Shown: one piece after another, positions 34,565-43,467 of the stretch
How the letters are laid out: each line of letters opens with the position of its first letter
How positions within the stretch are numbered: position 1 is the first letter of the stretch
From: Phascolarctobacterium faecium DSM 14760
Lineage (GTDB): Bacteria; Bacillota; Negativicutes; Acidaminococcales; Acidaminococcaceae
NCBI RefSeq assembly: GCF_003269275.1
Contig: NZ_QLTS01000001.1
Location: 310,001 to 374,000 of the forward strand
Direction: 5' to 3'
Length of the DNA stretch: 64,000 bases
The notes under the pieces: model-generated
Seen by the model: only the letters and a program-made list of their open reading frames with translations
Database searches by the model: none
Told to the model about the DNA's origin: nothing
Program-made: the position numbers and the translations under genes

Positions 34565-36297
34565 ACCTGTGCCTCCCCGCAAACACCGCAGCGGCGGCAT
34601 AAGTCAAAACACATCGGTGTAAATTCTTCCCGCTGCGCCTTCTGCCACTCGCTGATCAAATAAGCTTCGGTAAAGCCCATATCCAAATGCTGCCAGGGCA
34701 AAGGCCTGCCGATCTCGTAAGCAGCAGCAGCAAGTTCCTCTATATCCAGTCCCTGCTCTTTCAGCACCTGCTTCAGCGGCATTTCTCTGCGGAAGGCTTC
34801 CAGTAAAGCGGTGCCGATCCTGCGATCACCCCTTGCCAAAACTGCCTGCAGAACAGTTTCCTTCAAGGATTCTGTCTGCACCTGGATATGTTTCGCTTTT
34901 TTAAAAGCGGTTTCCAGCATTTTTAAACGGCGTTTCAAGGTTTTGACATCGCACAGCGGCGACCATTGAAACGGTGTAAACGGCTTGGGGATGAAACCAT
35001 TCACGGAAATTATCAGATCGCCTTTATTAAGGGCGGCATCCATCTTTTCTCGTACCCGACCGATCATCGCTATCATTTCTTCGATATCACTGTCAGCTTC
35101 CCCCGGCAGGCCCAGCATATAATACAGCTTGATATTTTTCATACCTGCTGCCGCTGCCAGTTCTATGGCATTAAAAACATGTTCTTCGGTAATGCCTTTA
35201 TTGATGATATTACGCATTTTCACGCTGCCTGCTTCCGGAGCCACAGTCATCGTCCTCTGACCGCTGGCAGCCAAAGCCTGCGTCAGCTCTACATCTAAAG
35301 TGTCGGCCCGCAGAGAGGCTACCGTAAAAGGTACCTGCTCATCTACCAGTGTCTGTGTCAGTTCTTTGATGTACGGATAATCAGATACCGCGGCCCCCAT
35401 CAGCCCGACCTTTTTAGTCTGTGGCGGACGGTTGCGTATTTTAGCAAGCAGCAGCTCAAGATCGCGCGCCCGCGGTTTGCGGAAGCAATAACCTGCCATG
35501 CAGAAACGGCAATGCCGCCCGCAGCCTCGTGCTACTTCGACGATATACATATTTTCAAATTCAGTCGCATCTGTCATAATTGCCGATGTCTGCGGATAAT
35601 TATCCAGTTCACGTACCCACTGACGTTTTACGCTGGCAGGCACCTGCGGTGACGCCAGCATACCGCAGAACATACCGCCAGCATCGTACTGCGGCTTATA
35701 AAACCGCGGCACATAGATGCCGCTCAGCTGCGCCAGCTCCAACAGTGTATCTTCCTTAGACAGGCCTTTGTCCCTGGCTTCATAAACAGCGTCCAGCAGT
35801 TTATTGACAGTTTCTTCACCTTCACCGATCACGAAAGCATCGGCAACCCCTGCTAAAGGCTCAGGATTGAAGGTCGCGCAGGGACCGCCGATGATCACCA
35901 GCGGTTCTTTGGCGCCGCGTGCTGCCGCCTCAGGCTTCACATTGCTCTGCGCCAGCATAGTCAGTAAATTGGTATAATCCATTTCAAATGACATCATCAC
36001 GCAGATAACTTCAAAATCTGCAAGCTGCCTCTGTGTTTCCAGTGATAAAAGCGGCGTTTTCGTGCGTTTATGCTCTGCTAAGAGCTTGCTGTCAGGCAGA
36101 AAGAAACGTTCGCAGGCTGAATCGCCGCGGCTGTTGATGAGCTGATACAGGATATGCAGTCCCAGATTCGACATCCCCAGATGATAAGTATTGGGGTAAA
36201 TAAAGGCCACCGGCCTCCGCGCGCCAGGCGCAAATACCTGTACCCCGCTCTCGCGGGCAACTATTTCTTTCAACGCATTTTTAAGCTCCCAGGTCAA
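34561..36297 (-). CDS. B12-binding-type radical SAM protein (TIGR03960-like)
   Basis: A 578-residue protein. An N-terminal B12-binding-like part (FIYPNTYHLGMSNLGLHILY) with the PLVIIGGPCATFNPEPL segment is followed by a radical SAM barrel carrying the 4Fe-4S motif CGRHCRFCMAGYCF. The C-terminus has a Cys cluster CFDLCRRCGVCG that could bind a further cluster. These are the features of the TIGR03960 family, which in many Firmicutes is encoded with a TIGR03936 partner that is not seen here. The reaction is unknown. Overlaps pgeF by 4 bases. Confidence 0.88.
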   Translation of the reverse strand: MTWELKNALKEIVARESGVQVFAPGARRPVAFIYPNTYHLGMSNLGLHILYQLINSRGDSACERFFLPDSKLLAEHKRTKTPLLSLETQRQLADFEVICVMMSFEMDYTNLLTMLAQSNVKPEAAARGAKEPLVIIGGPCATFNPEPLAGVADAFVIGEGEETVNKLLDAVYEARDKGLSKEDTLLELAQLSGIYVPRFYKPQYDAGGMFCGMLASPQVPASVKRQWVRELDNYPQTSAIMTDATEFENMYIVEVARGCGRHCRFCMAGYCFRKPRARDLELLLAKIRNRPPQTKKVGLMGAAVSDYPYIKELTQTLVDEQVPFTVASLRADTLDVELTQALAASGQRTMTVAPEAGSVKMRNIINKGITEEHVFNAIELAAAAGMKNIKLYYMLGLPGEADSDIEEMIAMIGRVREKMDAALNKGDLIISVNGFIPKPFTPFQWSPLCDVKTLKRRLKMLETAFKKAKHIQVQTESLKETVLQAVLARGDRRIGTALLEAFRREMPLKQVLKEQGLDIEELAAAAYEIGRPLPWQHLDMGFTEAYLISEWQKAQREEFTPMCFDLCRRCGVCGEAQV

Positions 36298-36332
36298 CTT
36301 GTCTACCTCGTTTATACTCTCTCAGTGTGCTG

Positions 36333-37826
36333 TTAGTCCTTCAACCGTTTTTCAAACATTTCGATCACCGTTTTCAACACCTTCAGGCGGGCATAATATT
36401 TATTATTGCCTTCCACTATCGTCCACGGTGCATAATCAGTACTTGTGCGCACCAGCATTTCGTTCACAGCCGCTTCATAGGCATCCCATTTCTCACGGTT
36501 GCGCCAGTCTTCGTCAGTGATCTTCCATTCCTTGTTCGGATTTTGCTCCCGCTCCTTAAGGCGTTTATACTGCTCGTCTTTATCTATCTGCAGCCAGAAT
36601 TTGCCTATCACCGTACCGTATTCCGCCCATTGGGCTTCCATCTCGTTGATCTCGGCATAGGCCCGCCCCCATTCATCCTGCGTTGCAAAGCCTTCGATAC
36701 GTTCTACCATGACCCTGCCGTACCAGGTACGGTCAAAAATGGCGATCTCTCCCTGTTTGGGAAAGCGTGTCCAAAAACGCCATAGATAGTTAAAAGATTT
36801 CTCTACCACGTTGGGAGCCGCTACCGGGTTCACCGAATACCCCAGCGGATCGAGAGCTGCCGTCAGCCGACGGATCGCTCCGCCCTTACCGCCTGCATCC
36901 CAGCCTTCAAAGCCAAAGACCGAAGGAATACCCTTTTTATACATTTCATACTGCAAAATACTCAGTTTGGACTGGTATTTATCCAGTTTCTCTTTATATT
37001 CCGCTTTTGCGATTTCTTTGGACAGATCGACCTTTGATAAAACGTCGTAGATCTCGGTACGCGGCAACACCAGCTGCTGCCCGGCTTTCTGTCTGCGGGC
37101 TTCCGCTTCGGCCAGCGCCAGTTCCAGCCGCTGTACGATCACATCAAATATCGAGACCTCGGCAAAACGCGTATCGTCGCCGGCGATCAGATACCAGTGG
37201 GCATTAGGCCGGTCGCTGTCGATAAACATTTTCTCGTAGATTTCCAGATACCGCTGATAATCTACAAAATCATCATCGCTTTCGCTGACCTTGTTCCAGC
37301 CTTTACCATAGGTTTTTTCAGCCTTCTGCACATTAGCCTTCAGCTGTTTTTCGGAAACGTGTACAAAAAATTTCAGCAGCACATAATTATCATCAGTCAG
37401 CTGCTTTTCAAAAGCATTGATATGCCTGTAGCTCGTATTTATTCTTTTAACTTGATCCGCATCGCGGTCAAAGGTATATTCATTTTTCAGATAGTACCAG
37501 CTGCGGTAATACACAGCCATATTGCCTTTTGCCGGCAGCTGCCGCCAGAAAGGCTCAAAAAAAGGTTGGTCCGGTTCTTCATCCGCCATTTTTGAAGCCG
37601 AATAAACTCTGAACCCGCGGGCATCCATCTGCTGCATCATATGATTGATGATGACGCTGCGCTGTGACCCACGCCAGCCTTCAAACAAAATTATTACAGG
37701 AATACCAGCAGCGCGGCAAGCACGCTGCAGTTCTCCCAGCCTGGTTTCAAAATAACTCATTTTTTCATTATAGGCATCTTTTTTCAGGCTTTGTTTTAAA
37801 TCGATTTTTTCTAACACCAATATCAC
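36333..37826 (-). CDS. Polyphosphate:AMP phosphotransferase (double-domain PPK2)
   Basis: A 497-residue cytoplasmic enzyme with two PPK2 domains. The C-terminal one (from about residue 245) has an intact Walker A, FEGWDAGGKGGAIRRLT, and the lid/Walker B EIAIFDRTWYGRVMVER. The N-terminal one has a degenerate loop (LFEGWRGSQRSVII), as is usual for the class II enzyme PAP. It makes ADP from AMP and polyphosphate. Stands 36 bases before the radical SAM gene. Confidence 0.92.
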   Translation of the reverse strand: MILVLEKIDLKQSLKKDAYNEKMSYFETRLGELQRACRAAGIPVIILFEGWRGSQRSVIINHMMQQMDARGFRVYSASKMADEEPDQPFFEPFWRQLPAKGNMAVYYRSWYYLKNEYTFDRDADQVKRINTSYRHINAFEKQLTDDNYVLLKFFVHVSEKQLKANVQKAEKTYGKGWNKVSESDDDFVDYQRYLEIYEKMFIDSDRPNAHWYLIAGDDTRFAEVSIFDVIVQRLELALAEAEARRQKAGQQLVLPRTEIYDVLSKVDLSKEIAKAEYKEKLDKYQSKLSILQYEMYKKGIPSVFGFEGWDAGGKGGAIRRLTAALDPLGYSVNPVAAPNVVEKSFNYLWRFWTRFPKQGEIAIFDRTWYGRVMVERIEGFATQDEWGRAYAEINEMEAQWAEYGTVIGKFWLQIDKDEQYKRLKEREQNPNKEWKITDEDWRNREKWDAYEAAVNEMLVRTSTDYAPWTIVEGNNKYYARLKVLKTVIEMFEKRLKD

Positions 37827-37844
37827 CTTGTTCTCTATAGATTA

Positions 37845-38525
37845 TCAGTCAAAAGCAGTTAAAAATTCAGTCATGCAGGCAGCAACACCTTTCTTTACTG
37901 CCCTGCTCTGGCTCGCGCCGCCGATCTTCCAAAAAGCTACGGCCGACGATGACCCAACTTCCTCCACGATCCTGTTGAACAGATATTTCTCAGTTTTTAC
38001 ATCCACACATTTCAGCTTCATGGTAATGACTGAACTATAAGTCTGACTGCCGACGATAACCATAAAGCCGGTTTCCTTGTTGCGCGGCGGCTCCATCTCC
38101 ATGTAGATCACACGGTCGACGCCCAGCTCTTTCCCAACGGCAACAAGCTCTGCCAATACCGGCGCGTCAGCGTTTTCAAACGGATGGTTCTGCATCGCCT
38201 TAGCAACAGCTTTGGCACTGGCAACGGTATTCACGCCGCCTTTTTTAGCAGGCGGATATTTCTCTTTCAGCGCGTCTTTGATAGAATTAGCCGCTACCTT
38301 ACGGCCCTTTTCATCCATGCCCGACTGGTCGATATACGGCAGCACCGCCACCGAATAAGGCACTGTCGAAGCAGTTATTTTTTTCTCTGCCTCTTTGTCA
38401 GCCCTGCCTGTATCGGCTACGCCGGCAGTAACGGCATCGATTGAAGAACTTTCCTGTGCCTGCAGCGGAGCGGCCCCAAAAAGCAGCGCTCCAGCCAGCA
38501 GTACAGCAGCAAGTTTTTTATTCAT
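37845..38525 (-). CDS. Secreted/periplasmic protein of unknown function
   Basis: A 226-residue protein with a clear signal peptide (MNKKLAAVLLAGALLFGAAP, cleavage near LQA-QE). The mature part contains VAVLPYIDQSGMD, a pattern seen in CsgG-like and lipoprotein penicillin-binding-activator folds, and repeated alpha/beta segments (ELGVDRVIYMEME, FMVIVGSQTYSSVI). No lipobox Cys. I infer a periplasmic role in envelope maintenance, without further support. Confidence 0.75.
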   Translation of the reverse strand: MNKKLAAVLLAGALLFGAAPLQAQESSSIDAVTAGVADTGRADKEAEKKITASTVPYSVAVLPYIDQSGMDEKGRKVAANSIKDALKEKYPPAKKGGVNTVASAKAVAKAMQNHPFENADAPVLAELVAVGKELGVDRVIYMEMEPPRNKETGFMVIVGSQTYSSVITMKLKCVDVKTEKYLFNRIVEEVGSSSAVAFWKIGGASQSRAVKKGVAACMTEFLTAFD

Positions 38526-38571
38526 TAACTAACAACACTTCTTTCGTTAGAAAAATAATCTTGCCCAATTA

Positions 38572-39009
38572 TCAAAAACTATCATCGTACGGTTTCAGCG
38601 ACCGAGGTTTGTCCAATATCTGCGCCATCACAAAGCCATAGCGTACATCTTCAGCTACTGTCCCGCGGCTGCGAAAGCCTTTAAAGGCAGGCTGGGGCTT
38701 CTGCGGCTCAAAACGTTTATACAAGGGTTCCGGAACAGCAGCTTCTGCTGCCGGTGCAGGTTCCTGACAGGTATTTTCCGCCTCAGGCTGCTTTTTGGGC
38801 GCCCGGTCTTCAGGAAACTCCACATACCACGGTACAGCTTCTTCGTCCTCACCTTCATAGCCGCGCCCCTGCCTTTCCTCCGGCAGCTGCGTCTGCCAAT
38901 CAGCAGGCTGCTGCGGTGGCGGCGCAGGACGCTTCTTGCGGTTACGGACATCGAAAAAGATAAAAAACAACAGTACGATGAGAGGATAAAACAGCATTAA
39001 ATTGTCCAT
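38572..39009 (-). CDS. Membrane-anchored hypothetical protein
   Basis: A 145-residue protein: one N-terminal membrane segment (LMLFYPLIVLLFFIFF) and a low-complexity Pro/Glu/Gln-rich cytoplasmic or periplasmic tail that ends in GFVMAQILDKPRSLKPYDD. GAGG precedes the ATG. I do not recognise it. It lies directly downstream of floA, suggesting a link with the membrane microdomain genes. Confidence 0.65.
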   Translation of the reverse strand: MDNLMLFYPLIVLLFFIFFDVRNRKKRPAPPPQQPADWQTQLPEERQGRGYEGEDEEAVPWYVEFPEDRAPKKQPEAENTCQEPAPAAEAAVPEPLYKRFEPQKPQPAFKGFRSRGTVAEDVRYGFVMAQILDKPRSLKPYDDSF

Positions 39010-39053
39010 ACATTCGCCTCATCTCAATACAATAACCGGCTCATACAGTCGGC

Positions 39054-40055
39054 TTATTTCGGGTTGCTGCCTTTTTCGCCGCTATTTTCAGGGCTGGAAC
39101 CGGCAATCATTTTCCGCATATCAGTATCAGCATTGATATTGTTCATGCGGTAGTAATCCATCACGCCTAAACGGCCGTTTTCCAAAGCATCTGCCAACGC
39201 AGTCGGTACTTTGGCCTGAGCTTCGACGACCTTCGCCTGCATTTCCTGGGTATAGGCTTTCATTTCCTGTTCTTTAGCAACTGCCATTGCGCGGCGTTCT
39301 TCGGCGCGGGCCTGGGCGATTCGTTTATCGGCTTCAGCCTGGTCAGTCATCAAAGCGGCGCCAATGTTACGGCCTACGTCGACATCGGCAATATCAATAG
39401 ACAGGATCTCAAAAGCAGTACCTGCGTCAAGTCCTTTAGCCAAAACGGTACGCGAAATGAAATCAGGATTTTCCAATACATCGCTGTGTTTAACAGCAGA
39501 ACCAACATTAGTAACGATACCTTCACCGACACGGGCGATAATAGTCGCTTCACCGGCGCCGCCGACCAGACGGTCAATATTGGCGCGTACGGTAACGCGG
39601 GCTTTGACCTTCAGTTCGATGCCGTCTTTAGCAACTGCCGAAACTACCGGCGTTTCAATTACTTCGGGGTTAACGCTCATCTGTACTGCTTCCAGCACAT
39701 TACGTCCGGCAAGGTCAATAGCGCAGGAACGCTCAAAAGACAGCGGGATCTGAGCTCTGTGAGCAGCGATCAGCGCATCGATGACACGGTCAACGTTACC
39801 GCCTGCCAGATAATGCGCTTCCAGCTGATTGACATTGACGTCCAGACCTGCCTTATTGGCTTTGATAAGCGGCAGCACGATCTGGGAAGCCGGCACGCGG
39901 CGGAACCGCATACCCACTAAATTGAAAATACCAACGTTGACACCGGCAGCGATAGCCGAGATCCACAGCGCCAGCGGTACAAAATTCAAAAATACGGCGA
40001 TACCGGCAATGATCAGGATAAACATGAACCCGCCGTTAAACAAAAAATCAAACAT
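39054..40055 (-). CDS. floA: Flotillin-like protein FloA
   Basis: A 333-residue bacterial flotillin. N-terminal membrane segments ([20 protein letters not shown]) are followed by an SPFH-type region with [19 protein letters not shown] and a long helical stretch rich in Ala/Glu/Gln ([20 protein letters not shown]). It organises membrane microdomains. The start is ATG at 40055 with AAAGGAAG upstream; a GTG one codon earlier is possible. Gap of 16 bases after nfeD, the usual partner. Confidence 0.95.
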   Translation of the reverse strand: MFDFLFNGGFMFILIIAGIAVFLNFVPLALWISAIAAGVNVGIFNLVGMRFRRVPASQIVLPLIKANKAGLDVNVNQLEAHYLAGGNVDRVIDALIAAHRAQIPLSFERSCAIDLAGRNVLEAVQMSVNPEVIETPVVSAVAKDGIELKVKARVTVRANIDRLVGGAGEATIIARVGEGIVTNVGSAVKHSDVLENPDFISRTVLAKGLDAGTAFEILSIDIADVDVGRNIGAALMTDQAEADKRIAQARAEERRAMAVAKEQEMKAYTQEMQAKVVEAQAKVPTALADALENGRLGVMDYYRMNNINADTDMRKMIAGSSPENSGEKGSNPK

Positions 40056-40071
40056 CACAACACTTCCTTTA

Positions 40072-40548
40072 CTAGTTAGTTTTTACTTCCTGAACAAACA
40101 GTTTATTGCCTTCCACTTTCACGATCTCTACCAATGCGCCCGGCATGATATAATCGCCAAAGCTCACCACGTCGACACGTTCGCCGTCGATGATGACAGT
40201 TCCCGCAGGACGCAGCGGTGCTACGACCTCTCCACGTTTACCAAGATACTGCGAGTGATCCTCGGCACCTGTATAACCGTGACGGTTCTCTTGTTTCTCC
40301 CATAAAACAAAGGGATTCCACTTGCTTTCGGCGGGCAGATAAACAAACAGCAGGGCAACTACTGCGCCCAGTGCCAGTACAACACCAAGCAAAATATACG
40401 CGGCCTCAGCGCCGCCGCCCAGCAGATAATATGAGCCTGCCAGCAGCGAGATCAGACCCGTAACGCCAAAAAAGCCAAACCCCGGCACCACTGCTTCGAT
40501 TCCCAAAAGCACGATCCCGACGCCCAGTAAAATATATTCGATTGGCAT
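40072..40548 (-). CDS. NfeD family membrane protein
   Basis: A 158-residue protein: three to four membrane segments (about residues 5-85) and a C-terminal OB-fold NfeD domain ([40 protein letters not shown]). This short form without the protease domain typically pairs with FloA. GGGAGG precedes the ATG; its promoter is at 40577-40606. Confidence 0.93.
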   Translation of the reverse strand: MPIEYILLGVGIVLLGIEAVVPGFGFFGVTGLISLLAGSYYLLGGGAEAAYILLGVVLALGAVVALLFVYLPAESKWNPFVLWEKQENRHGYTGAEDHSQYLGKRGEVVAPLRPAGTVIIDGERVDVVSFGDYIMPGALVEIVKVEGNKLFVQEVKTN

Positions 40549-40576
40549 AGGCTTTTACCTCCCTTCGTATCGTTAT

Positions 40577-40606
40577 ATTATACCAAAAAACTTACCTAAC
40601 AGGCAA
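40577..40606 (-). promoter_or_regulatory. Promoter of nfeD-floA
   Basis: Minus strand -35 TTGCCT (40606-40601), 18-base spacer, -10 TATAAT (40582-40577), about 30 bases before nfeD. Confidence 0.7.
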
Positions 40607-40628
40607 ATTTCACTATTCTTTTACAAAA

Positions 40629-40657
40629 GTCAAACCCCACCGGCGGCGGGGTTTGTT
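40629..40657 (-). terminator. Terminator of the Xre 3 gene
   Basis: CAAACCCC / GGGGTTTG stem with a GC-rich loop, 45 bases after the Xre stop; short T-run. Confidence 0.6.
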
Positions 40658-40701
40658 CTTGATGCTGCTATTTGATTGTTCATATTCTTTTCCGCAGCAG
40701 C

Positions 40702-41208
40702 CTATTCCAGCTTAATACCGTCGCCTTCAACTGATACCGACGCCTGTTCGATCGTATTGCGGCGGCGTTTATCAAGATTACGGTATTCTTCCTGCTGCAT
40801 TTTTTCAGCCTTAATATTCGTCAGAGTCCCCGTATATTTACTGTCGGAGGACGGGGCGTAATTATCTGACGAAGGCTCCGGTTCTGGGCTTTTTTCCTTA
40901 ATGACAAGCTTCCCGGTGACATTCAGCGCATAACCGTCCTGTGCAGAGAAATATTCCCTGACCTCCATCACTGTTTTCGTCAGTTCCGTAAATTCCAGCT
41001 GCAGCAAATCATCTAATGTACACTCCAGCGCATTAGCGGCACGTAGTAAAACACGGAAATTAACTGCGACTCTGCAACACTCAATATTGCTCAGATGCGT
41101 TTGACTGATAACCAAAGCCCGGGCCAGTTCACCCTGGCTGATACCGCGGCATGTCCTGAGCAGCTTGATATTAGCGCCGATTATTTTCAAACAGCGTTCA
41201 TCGTACAT
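40702..41208 (-). CDS. Xre-type HTH regulator 3
   Basis: A 168-residue protein with an N-terminal HTH_3 (KLLRTCRGISQGELARAL, VISQTHLSNIECCRVAV) and LLRAANALECTLDDLLQL, followed by a charged, Ser/Pro/Lys-rich tail (about 90-168). The recognition helix ISQTHLSNIE is shared with the two Xre genes of the autotransporter modules, so these three are recent paralogues. A copy of the repeated promoter element (41310-41403) lies upstream, so it may regulate or be regulated together with those loci. Confidence 0.85.
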   Translation of the reverse strand: MYDERCLKIIGANIKLLRTCRGISQGELARALVISQTHLSNIECCRVAVNFRVLLRAANALECTLDDLLQLEFTELTKTVMEVREYFSAQDGYALNVTGKLVIKEKSPEPEPSSDNYAPSSDSKYTGTLTNIKAEKMQQEEYRNLDKRRRNTIEQASVSVEGDGIKLE

Positions 41209-41555
41209 ATTGCCCGCCTCACATCTTAATGTAATCAGATCATATTTTTTAAATTTATCAGCACTTTATCTGCTATTACTTGCAGAACATTTACCAAACA
41301 ATATTTTCTATAATTTTAGCACTGTTGTAACCCCCACAAGACATACAAGAACTTTTTTACGCCGCCGTCCGGTTCCGTTATTGCTCTTACGTTTTGATAA
41401 TCGCCAAAATCACCTCCAGCAAACAGTGCTGCTGCCCGTCCGCACAACACTTTCACACTACTGTCCTGGCAGATATGGTATAATAAAAGCCATTAAACAA
41501 CTCTGATATTTTTTATTCGGCAGCTTCGCCTGTCCTGACACAGAAAGGTACAGCT
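41209..41555. other. Divergent intergenic region with copy 2 of the repeated element
   Basis: Contains copy 2 (41310-41403), the likely promoter of Xre 3 (-10 TAAAAT at 41318-41313), and a weak plus-strand promoter region before the radical SAM gene. No further gene is seen. Confidence 0.55.
41310..41403 (-). promoter_or_regulatory. Copy 2 of the repeated promoter/operator element
   Basis: Same order as copy 1: GATTATCAAAACG, GAGCAA, then AAAAAGTTCTTGTATGTCTT with the G-run and a -10 box. Identical over 22 bases (41336-41357) to 5370-5391; flanks are diverged, which argues for function rather than recent duplication. Confidence 0.6.
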
Positions 41556-42428
41556 ATGCATTATGTGCAAGTAAAAGGCATCCTCTCAGCTAAAAATGGT
41601 ATGAACCTGTATCGCGGCTGCTCACACGGCTGCATTTACTGTGATTCACGCAGCAGCTGTTATCAGATGCCGCATGCTTTTGAAGATATCGAAGTCAAAC
41701 AAAACGCTCTTGTACTGCTGGAAGAAGCCCTGCGGCGCAAGCGCAAAAAATGTATGATCGGCACCGGGTCGATGACAGATCCTTATATTCCTCTGGAAAC
41801 CGAACTCGGCAGCGTGCGGCAGGCTATGGAGCTTGTTTATAAATATGGCTGCGGTTTTACAGTGCTGACTAAATCGGACCGGATCCTGAGGGATCTTGAT
41901 CTGCTGCAAAAAATAAACGCGTCTGCAAAATGCGTAGTCCAAATGACTCTGACCACCTATGACGAAGAATTGTGCAAAAAAATAGAGCCGTATGTAAGTA
42001 CGACCCGTGAGCGTTTCGAAGCTTTAAAGCAATTACGTGACGCAGGTATCCCGACTGTAGTCTGGCTTGCTCCCATTCTGCCTTTTATCAACGATACCGA
42101 AGCTAATCTCCGCGGTATTTTATATTACTGTATCGAAGCCGGCGTTTACGGCATTATTTGTTTCGGTATGGGGCTGACGCTGCGCGACGGCAACCGCGAA
42201 TACTTTTACCAGCAGCTGGACAGACACTTCCCCGGACTGAAAAAACGCTATATCGACACCTACGGAAATCAGTACGTTATCGACAGTCCCAACAGTAAAC
42301 AGCTGATGCAGCTGCTGCGGCAAAAATGCCGTCAGCATGGTATCATTCAGGATAATCAGCAGTTATTTGCCTATCTGAGCACTTTTCCAAGCAATCAGGC
42401 AGACCTGCAGCAAAGTTTATTTGAATAA
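41556..42428 (+). CDS. SPL-like radical SAM protein
   Basis: A 290-residue radical SAM enzyme. The cluster motif is NLYRGCSHGCIYCDSRS (Cx3Cx2C), then IGTGSMTDPYIPLE and FTVLTKSDRILRDLDLL. This pattern matches the spore-photoproduct-lyase-like family that occurs in many non-sporulating bacteria and whose substrate is unknown. AGAAAGG precedes the ATG. A long hairpin overlaps its stop codon. Confidence 0.88.
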   Translation: MHYVQVKGILSAKNGMNLYRGCSHGCIYCDSRSSCYQMPHAFEDIEVKQNALVLLEEALRRKRKKCMIGTGSMTDPYIPLETELGSVRQAMELVYKYGCGFTVLTKSDRILRDLDLLQKINASAKCVVQMTLTTYDEELCKKIEPYVSTTRERFEALKQLRDAGIPTVVWLAPILPFINDTEANLRGILYYCIEAGVYGIICFGMGLTLRDGNREYFYQQLDRHFPGLKKRYIDTYGNQYVIDSPNSKQLMQLLRQKCRQHGIIQDNQQLFAYLSTFPSNQADLQQSLFE

Positions 42429-42440
42429 ACTTTACTGCAG
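42405..42440 (+). repeat. Long inverted repeat across the stop codon of the radical SAM gene
   Basis: CTGCAG, one mismatch, AAAGTTTATT, a 2-base centre and the complement, 16 paired bases in total, with the TAA stop inside the right arm. There is no T-run after it, so it is not an ordinary terminator. Confidence 0.6.
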
Positions 42441-42480
42441 GCTGGTATAAAAACAATTTGAAGAAAGGTTTTGTATTTCT

Positions 42481-43359
42481 ATGAAATCATCTTACTATAA
42501 ATACTTTGCTGCGCTTTTGTTATTTGGTTCCAACGGCATCGTTGCCAGTAATATCAATCTGCCCAGCTACGAAATCGTTCTGCTGCGTCTATTGCTTGGC
42601 AGCCTTTTTCTTATAACTGTTTTTACGGTTTCCAGACAAAGGTTTACTTTTTACCGGAATAAGCACACTTGCCTTTATCTTTTCATTTCGGCGTCAGCTA
42701 TGGGAGCAAGCTGGATGCTGCTTTACGAAGCCTATCAGCAGGTCGGGATCAGCATAGCATCTTTAGCCTATTACTGCGGTCCGGTAATCGTTATGATTCT
42801 TTCACCTTTTCTTTTTCGTGAAACTCTGACCTGGCCTAAAATAGCTGGTTTTTTAACTGTTCTGGCCGGGATGTGCCTAGTGAACTTACAGGCGCTGGAC
42901 GAAGGTAAAACTATTTGGGGTCTTTTCTGCGGCTTAATGTCTGCGTTTATGTATGCACTGATGGTAACAGCAAATAAAAAAGCCAAACCTAAATCCGGTT
43001 TGGAAAATTCTTTGCTGCAACTTGTCATCGGCTCTTTTATCGTCGTCGCATTTGTCAGTATGCAGAAAAACTTTGTTCTGTCACTGACAACGATTGACTG
43101 GATACCGGTTTTACTGCTCGGCTTGCTTAATACAGGAATCGGCTGTTATTTATATTTTTCTTCTATTACAGACTTGCCAGTCCAGACCGTTGCCATATGC
43201 GGTTATCTGGAACCACTGTCTGCAGTTGTTTTTTCTGTACTCTTTTTACATGAAGTCCTGTTGCCTTTACAAATGCTAGGAGCCGTACTTATACTTGGCG
43301 GCGCCATATTTGGAGAATGCTTCAATCCTGAAAAACAGCAGTGGCTGCAGTCAAAATAA
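42481..43359 (+). CDS. DMT superfamily transporter (EamA domains)
   Basis: A 292-residue inner-membrane protein with ten hydrophobic segments in two EamA halves; landmarks are YYCGPVIVMILSPFLFRE in the first and GYLEPLSAVVFSVLFLHEVL in the second. Probably an exporter or importer of a small metabolite; no substrate can be named. GAAAGG precedes the start. A strong terminator follows. Confidence 0.9.
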   Translation: MKSSYYKYFAALLLFGSNGIVASNINLPSYEIVLLRLLLGSLFLITVFTVSRQRFTFYRNKHTCLYLFISASAMGASWMLLYEAYQQVGISIASLAYYCGPVIVMILSPFLFRETLTWPKIAGFLTVLAGMCLVNLQALDEGKTIWGLFCGLMSAFMYALMVTANKKAKPKSGLENSLLQLVIGSFIVVAFVSMQKNFVLSLTTIDWIPVLLLGLLNTGIGCYLYFSSITDLPVQTVAICGYLEPLSAVVFSVLFLHEVLLPLQMLGAVLILGGAIFGECFNPEKQQWLQSK

Positions 43360-43374
43360 AGCTCAAAAGCATAA

Positions 43375-43408
43375 TAAAAAAGCAAGCCGCTAGCGGCTTG
43401 CTTTTTTA
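43375..43408. terminator. Bidirectional terminator after the DMT gene
   Basis: AAAAAAGCAAGCCGC / GCGGCTTGCTTTTTT palindrome between the DMT gene and the minus-strand epimerase gene. Confidence 0.9.
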
Positions 43409-43467
43409 TTATCACTATTTAAATCAAATGCTTTACTAAACTAAAAATCACTATTTACATCTTATAC

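Noticed and set aside
38560-38600. Sequence resembling the repeated element (TCTTGCCCAATTATCAAAAACT)
   Set aside because: It lies at the end of the 38572-39009 coding frame, lacks the C-run and CAAGACAT parts, and no promoter follows.
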